DNA from: Diatrype stigma | Lineage: Eukaryota > Ascomycota > Sordariomycetes > Xylariales > Diatrypaceae | Assembly (NCBI GenBank): GCA_022225965.2 | Contig: JAKJXP020000026.1 | Location: 372,001 to 436,000, forward strand | Reading direction: 5' to 3' | DNA: 64,000 nt | Part shown: positions 57,599-64,000 of the stretch, piece after piece | Position numbering within the stretch: position 1 is the stretch's first letter | Layout of the letters: each line of letters opens with the position of its first letter | Notes under the pieces: generated by a model | The model's database searches: none | The model's input: only the letters and a program-made list of their open reading frames with translations | Told to the model about the DNA's origin: nothing | Program-made: the position numbers and the translations under genes

Positions 57599-60500
57599 TA
57601 TTGGCAACTTTTCTAGCATAATTTTCAATGTATACCTTCTTACTCGATAGGATAAACAGTTACAGGTGGAAACGACATAGCTGACATTGAAATATGTAGA
57701 TGCATATTTGGCTACATTATTTGCCTCTATAGGTACTCTATATATCGGCATTGCCATTGACCTAGTGATCATGGCACCGGGTTTTCGTTTTCTTGATGAA
57801 ATCTTATACCGAAAAGTTGAAAGTTGCTCATAACGTTGCCGCTCTTTCTACGAAAATGACCATACCGCTTGAACAGTTGAAATACGCCATACATGAACTT
57901 GAACAAACTTGTTATCCAGAATGATACTACTAACCCTAATAAAATAAAATACCTTTGGTTGCACATCCATATATGAACAAACTGTTAGCTATAAGAAATG
58001 TGATATCATAAAAAGCTCGCCCTACGCACAGGGTACTTACGCAATAGCAACACGAAACGCATGTCGTACACGAGTATCCATGGAGACTGATGTATGCCCC
58101 CATCTATTTACACACCCGATGTAACTAGACGTCAATGAGGCGCAGTCCTACCTATCAGATTATCCCTCGTCACCCCCAGACTTACGTACTTGCGTATACA
58201 CGTACATTAGTTAGTTATACGCATATGTAGGATGCATTAGAAGCTGAGCTGACCCCTCCTTTATCACCCTACCCCGGCCCCTGTCAGAATGGGCCTCACC
58301 CGATTCCTCCCGCACGCACCCGATCCTTCGAACCCAGCGCTCCGGAACGGTCGGGGGTTCGGGCGCAACGTCGTACGCGTGCTTATTGCGTTGTACTTAA
58401 GTACATAGTTATGTAGTTACATGCTTGCATACATGCAAACACAGTCGTTGCCCTGCCATGTCTTGCCCTGCTGAGTGAAAGGTCCCCTTATCCAGATTCG
58501 GATCGCCCGGTTCTTCCTGTTCCTCAGCTTTTGGATGAAGTGTATGCGTACGCACACGCGCACACGCAAACCTAGTAGTTAGTATATACCTGAAGAGGCC
58601 TACGTCGAGCCAGGGCGTACAGTGAGCAATAAATTACCCGAACTAGACAGCCAGCCACAAGCAAAGGCCGAGAACAAACTCATCCATCCTTAGCTTCCCA
58701 CCCCACACGCCATCCCCGTCGCCGTCAGCTCATCCACACCCTGACCCCATCCCCCGTCCCCATCTCGGCTACCACCACCTCCAGGTAGGTATCATGTAGT
58801 TGCCTGCTGGCCAACTGTGGTTGAGTCAACAGTGGGAGATCTGACTCAGCCCTACGCAGCGGTTGCGGCTTACGTACATGAACACCCAGACTACTTGTAC
58901 ACCCACCCATCAACACATACCTAGGTAAAGGCAGACAGGGAGACTACTAGGCATACACCCGCACATATGGCCTATTCTTCGGATGAACGGGGGGCTCAGA
59001 GGTCTAGGCCCGCCCGTTTTCCTTTTCTTCTACCCCGTTTGATCAGATATCAGGCATAGTCCTCTCCTGCAGGACAACTACATGGCTGGCTAATCGGTTA
59101 CTAACCGGGCCCCCAATCTGAAATGTACCCATTTACTGCTTATGAGAACTTATCTTCGTACCTCACATGACGTACCAAGAACAAGAGGCAGCCTGCCCTG
59201 CGACTTATTTTCGGGCGACAACCAGAATAAAACTGCACAGCTTCATAGAGGAAGAGTGGCAGCGAAAAGCGAGCCCGCTATTTCCGAAAACCCCGACACT
59301 GTAGCTAGTCTACCTAGTTACATGGCTACCTACGAGTTGTTACTAAATCTACGTGCTCCCTCTCGTCATACATGCTCTCTGTTCTGGATGACGTTGGCGA
59401 GGACCGTACGTACCGTACGTATTACATGCATGATCGAGCGCCCCACGCACTCCCTTCGCCCCATCACCTCACGTTTACACACACACGCGCACACAGACAC
59501 ACACAGATCCAATATCCCATGGGAGGACGGCATATGTATGTAGGTGAGTATTCAGGTATGGGTGTGGGTATGGTATGGTCTGGTATGTTGTGTTGGCTCC
59601 ACGTGTTGAACTCGGCCCGGTGTACTTCGGGAAGAAGAGGTTGGCTAACAAGCCAGTCAGTGGACAAGGCAAGTAAGAATACGGCAAAGTGTGCCGAACA
59701 TGCTTACAGAGAGTAGATACCCCTTTATTCGACATCCAACTAAATGAATGATAGCTGTATATCCTTCAACTAAAGTCTCGATGTTATTACCCCTTTTCAC
59801 ACAATTAGGTATATATTTTCATGGGGCTCCTTTTGCATATCAGGGCACGGCTGACAGCAATGGCTGTAATATTACAACAATGATATATATATATGCGTGT
59901 TGGTGCTCATCACTTACATAATGGTTAAGTGGAATTAGATGGAGCATTGCTGTTTCCCCTTCCCCTCCAACGTAAACGAGATCAGATGTGCTGGCCGAAG
60001 GCTTCCCCTAACAACAGAAATTCATTATCACAACCAACGCTCTAAGTTCTACTTGAATGCGGTACATAACTACGTGACTACGTATATAGTCATTATCTTC
60101 TCAGTCTACTCGGGCATGGTTACGATACAGGCATGCCGAGGACCCGGTGGCGCTCCGTCTCCGTCTCCGACTCCGACTCCGACCGTTACGGTCCATATAT
60201 CATGGTAGTCTGCAAGTTTGCTGTCTTAACTTGCAGATTTGTTTGTTTGGGAAAATTAGGTAAATTGCTGTGATTGGTTTAGCTCAGTGTGTATGTAGTT
60301 GGCATATAGCCGTCACATTGACTCTGACTGACGTTCCACTAGCATCTGCCCTGCCTTCTGTCCGGGTTTCGATGCCTATATTCCGGTTCTCTATACTTGC
60401 GTATTTGAGTGTGTATATTGTGTATAGATCTATAGACACGCACATGAGGTATATTAGATTTGTACTTCCTACGTAAGCATGAGGTAAAATTTGAAGGTAT

Positions 60501-63007
60501 TGCTTCAGGAACCTCTCTAAAGTATCAACCCACACCCATTTACACTCTTTCACTCGCTCACTCGGCAACTCTACCTGTTTACCTGAACACGACACATCAC
60601 GGTGTTGAGTTTGTAAACTACCGTCCTAACTGATTAACTACAAGCGACTTAACCCCAGGTAGGTGCTAGGTAGGCATTATACATGAACACAACGTAACGA
60701 ATGCAACGTGGATGTATTGTACTAATCAAATAATCATCACTCCCTTCTAGTCGAAAACCTACACTACCTAGGCAGTGTTGAGAAAAAACATAAGTGTATG
60801 CTAGCCTCGAGTTTCCCGAGGCCCGGTGACCAGTGGCGATATGTGGCCTTGGGCCTCGGAGCGGACATGGGGCATAGTGTAGCTTGATAGTATATATACA
60901 TATACACACATATATATATATGCTCCAGGAATACCAGTACTCGTGACAACTAATAAGTGGCGGATCGCGGATCTCGTCATCGTGGCGAGGATCCGCTCGC
61001 TTTGGACTATAGCGTAAAAGCTAGCTAGTAGTTGATATGAGACAGGGACGAAACCAACAAGTTTCGTCACATCTATTTACTTACTAAAAGGAGGTAGAGG
61101 GGGAATACTTACCCCTTTTCCTATGCATGTTCAACTATAACCTGCGCGCGTCTTGGGATAAGATATAAAACAAGACGGCAGGCTAGATCAGATCTACGAG
61201 AAAGGAAAACCCCCCCCCTTTATGGGGTGGTCGGTTGATTGCTTGCACGAGAGTAACAACAGCGCTGTTCATGCGTTGTGTCATATGTTGCTGCTGAGAG
61301 GAAGAGTAATGGAATACGTATTACCCGTCCGGCTGCGCGCGTCACTCGTTTGCGTATGCTCCCCTAAAGTAGTTGAAACCACCACCCGCGCAACTCCAGC
61401 GGAGGAGAGAAAAGAAAACCAGAACAAGAACAAAATTCGACAACAGGCAAAGACAAGAACGATAATTCGATATCGACGACGACAGCAAACGACGTAACAA
61501 ACAACAAGGTAATGGATATAGATAGGAGGTGAGGTTTAGGTTGGACCCAACCCAAACCCATCGCCCTCCCGTCTCACAAATAAGTAGGGGCGGGTATTCT
61601 CAGAAATTCAAAGTACCCGACCAACAACCGCCGTGGAAAAAAGACAAGCAAACCTCCCATATATCCCTGATCATGCAAACTGTCCCCAGTCCTGCCCTGC
61701 CCTGCCATGCCCCCCATGTTCTCGGCGTAGATAATCGAGTCTCGAGCATACAGCGAATAAAAACAACAGCAAGAATGAAACGGGGCAGGCAAGAGCTGTT
61801 GACCCGGGCCCACTCAATGGGATCGAGAGAACAGGAGGCCGCCCGTAGTCGGATCGAAAGGGGCGCGCCTATTATCCGGCCCCTAAAGGAAAAGTGAAAT
61901 AAAAGACCATGTAAGCATGTATTCTCGAGCCAGGAAAAGAAGACAACCCCGCCAGATATCCGTGTTCGGAAATGAAAAAGAACTCCACCAATGCTACCGA
62001 ACTGTGTACTAACTCTTCCCAATCAGACCCAGAGGAAGAAGATAAAAGGTGCATTAAAAGTGTTTGATCTAAGCATCATGCTTCTCGGAGGGTGAAACAT
62101 GTAAGCAGCTGACAAGCCCCATTAGACCAGCAGAAGTTTGTTTCCCTTGCCGAGCCGGCGCCTCGTGTCATTGCGACATGACAGGACAGGACAGGACTAG
62201 GTTAGGTTGACTGAGCTGTCCGGCCCGGACCGAGCCAAAAGTCTGAATTGGCGGGTTCCAGGCGAACTTAAAAAATGTCATCATATCACATTTTCTGACA
62301 GTCCTTGTCGATGTTCTAGTCACAACATAGCGAACCCTTTGGACATAGGTGTTACGGAAACTTGTCGCTTTGCTGACTGGTTTGGCGCTGGTAGGCTAGT
62401 ACGTGGCCTGAAATCCACCCGACAATCTGAGCCGAAGGACAGATCGTTGGGATAATCCCGAGTTGCCCATCTGCGGTTGCTACTGCCAAGCCACGAAAAC
62501 GAAGGTATAACAGCATAGACTCTAGAAACGCTCGGTGGATAAGAAAAGATCCCTTGGGAATAAGTCGAATGAAAGATCGAGTATGCTGAAAACATGAACT
62601 TGTACGGATGAAAGTCTTGTAGTAGGTGGTATCAATCGTGTATGTAAATGCCGTGGTGATTCGCAGTCCGCAGAAGAATAGAGCTCGCTCGCCGCCAGTC
62701 TTTGAAACCTGTCAAGTGCTGAAGAACCATTACAAAAATCATTCGAACGAATGTGAAGATGCGAATGCTCATGGATATACGTCGGTCGATTCCTCTCTTC
62801 CACCCCCTATAACCAATCTAGGTGTAGGAGCTGTATGTGAGAGATGAGGCCGCTCATGTTAACAAGAGTAGTAGCCAGCGTCTTGATTGCCTAGCAGGAA
62901 ATAACAATAAAAAGCAACCGCCATGGGCGCTGCAGCTTCACGCAGATGTTCGCCTGGCCGGATATGATTCGTTAGGCCTATTAGATCCTATCATCTCGAG
63001 GCCAGAC
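57599..63007. other. Gene-poor region between the 57-kb relict and the right-edge gene
   Basis: No supported gene in 5.4 kb. Present are CTCCGT/CTCCGA hexamers (60154-60186), CACACA tracts near 59475-59505 and 58550-58565, ATATATAT near 59880 and 60895-60920, and scattered TACC/TAGG words. The ACAGG pentamer repeats at 62178-62197. About 63.0 kb is the 3' flank of the right-edge gene. Confidence 0.5.
60154..60186 (+). repeat. CTCCGT/CTCCGA hexamer microsatellite
   Basis: About five tandem six-base units, the last three with A in place of T. Confidence 0.8.
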
Positions 63008-64000
63008 TTATTGGCCTGAGCTTGCCCACCAGTTTCCACCGGACGATGTCTGCGGTGCATTAGACCAGGCTTGCGTGACGGCCGGGTTTGTTCCTGGGTT
63101 CTGGGGCATGAATTGCCGGGGCGTTTGTTCCGGGGGGTACATGCCCTGCCCAGGGGCTGGGTAGCCCTGTCCGAGCGTCTGCATGCCAGGGTATTGCATG
63201 GTCCCCGGCTGCATTTGGGGGGTACTGCTCTGATGACGAAGCTGGGGAGCCGGAGACTGCTGGGGATGAGGCGAGTGCTGCGCCTGCGTAGTATAGCTGG
63301 AATAGTGCTGAGGCGTCTGCGGCGTTTGCGGAGGCCCCCACATCTGATTCGAGGAGCCGTAGTTGTATGCTGGCGCGCCCTGGGGCATGTTGCTACTAGC
63401 ACTGGGTTGTATACTCGACGGTCTGTTCTGCTTCTGGGACGAAGGCTGTGGCATTCCCCGCATCGGCGCCTGGCCGATCGGCTGCTGAGAGTGGATGGGT
63501 TGCGAATACGGTGCGGCAGTCATCATCATCTGGGGGCTCTGGTTCGGAATTATGTTCGAGGGGGGCATACTCACGGTGGTCGCATGAGGTGACTGCCCGG
63601 GGCGTGATGACGTTGGCAGCGCAGAGTCATTGCTGATAGGCTGGCTTGACGCTGGCTGTTCGTGGGGCCTTCGCCATATATTTTGCATATACTCATTCCG
63701 TATCTCTCTCGACTGGTTGACATTCCTGTTGTACTCGGCGGCTTGGTGTGCATGCTGATTGATTTCGGACATCGGGGTCGGCTGAGTTCGGTCCTGGTAC
63801 GCTTGGCCGGTAATCTCCTGCCTGGGGCCGCCCTTGATAAAGGTGGTGCTGTAGTCACGAGGCCTCGTATCGGTCAGATCTGGTCCTGCTGTTATCATGG
63901 GCATTCTCGTCGAGGTTCCTGGCGGCAATCCTAGCATACCTGGTTGGACAAGCGGGGGTTGGGGACCACCAGGGAACTGCGGAGTGTTGGTATAGACAAT
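63008..64000 (-). CDS. Pro/Gln-rich protein, C-terminal part, function unknown (partial)
   Basis: A single frame is open from the right edge of the window down to TGA at 63008-63010, at least 330 codons with no stop. The sequence is rich in Pro, Gln, Ser and Met (QSPQMMMTAAPYSQP, PQTPQTPQHYSSY, PGMQTLGQGYPAPGQG) and ends WSNAPQTSSGGNWWASSGQ. A more ordered stretch reads MSEINQHAHQAAEYNRNVNQSREIRNEYMQNIW. Such composition is typical of disordered regions of nuclear regulators. I cannot name the family because the N-terminal, probably folded, part lies outside the window. A GTATG site near 63938 raises the possibility of an intron close to the edge, but the frame reads through it. Confidence 0.7.
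   Translation of the reverse strand: MVYTNTPQFPGGPQPPLVQPGMLGLPPGTSTRMPMITAGPDLTDTRPRDYSTTFIKGGPRQEITGQAYQDRTQPTPMSEINQHAHQAAEYNRNVNQSREIRNEYMQNIWRRPHEQPASSQPISNDSALPTSSRPGQSPHATTVSMPPSNIIPNQSPQMMMTAAPYSQPIHSQQPIGQAPMRGMPQPSSQKQNRPSSIQPSASSNMPQGAPAYNYGSSNQMWGPPQTPQTPQHYSSYTTQAQHSPHPQQSPAPQLRHQSSTPQMQPGTMQYPGMQTLGQGYPAPGQGMYPPEQTPRQFMPQNPGTNPAVTQAWSNAPQTSSGGNWWASSGQ

Overview
The window is nuclear DNA of a filamentous ascomycete, most likely a sordariomycete. The evidence is the gene set (Med16, an Hst3/Hst4-type sirtuin, CHD1, RLI1/ABCE1, Prp40, the fungal TRAPP II subunit Trs65, a fungal homeobox factor, NUG1), short introns of roughly 50-190 bp with GTANGT donors and CTAAC/CTGAC branch sites, and intergenic DNA full of short TACC/TAGG arrays. 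The order assignment is inference; no rDNA or marker gene is present.

Layout. The left 36 kb is ordinary gene space: Med16 (minus, runs off the left edge), the sirtuin (plus), CHD1 (minus), RLI1 (plus), Prp40 (minus), Trs65 (plus), homeobox factor (minus). Neighbours alternate between divergent and convergent. Two small non-autonomous DNA transposons lie here: a hAT-like MITE with an 8-bp target duplication (25973-26450) between Prp40 and Trs65, and a palindromic TA-flanked element (29549-29895), apparently with a second TA-flanked element nested in it, downstream of Trs65. A broken CorA-like transporter gene follows at about 30.5-31.1 kb.

From 35.7 to 51.0 kb there is a 15-kb stretch in which I can support no conserved gene, only microsatellites, low-complexity tracts and weak small ORFs. 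It lies immediately upstream of the homeobox gene. A small gene island follows: a HAD phosphatase and the ribosome-assembly GTPase NUG1, divergently arranged, then an intron-containing tRNA-Asp(GUC). Another gene-poor stretch (55.8-63.0 kb) holds a decayed coding fragment near 57.2-57.6 kb. The right edge cuts a proline/glutamine-rich protein of unknown function.

How the genes relate. Most products are housekeeping proteins of gene expression: Mediator tail (Med16), chromatin deacetylation (sirtuin), nucleosome spacing (CHD1), splicing (Prp40), ribosome recycling (RLI1) and 60S assembly (NUG1). Trs65 acts in Golgi traffic. They work in separate complexes and I see no operon-like or biosynthetic cluster. 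I did not find a convincing novel multi-gene system. The items most worth a second look are the nested TA-flanked element, the hAT-like MITE, the broken CorA-like gene, the frameshifted coding remnant at 57.2 kb and the large gene desert beside a predicted developmental regulator.
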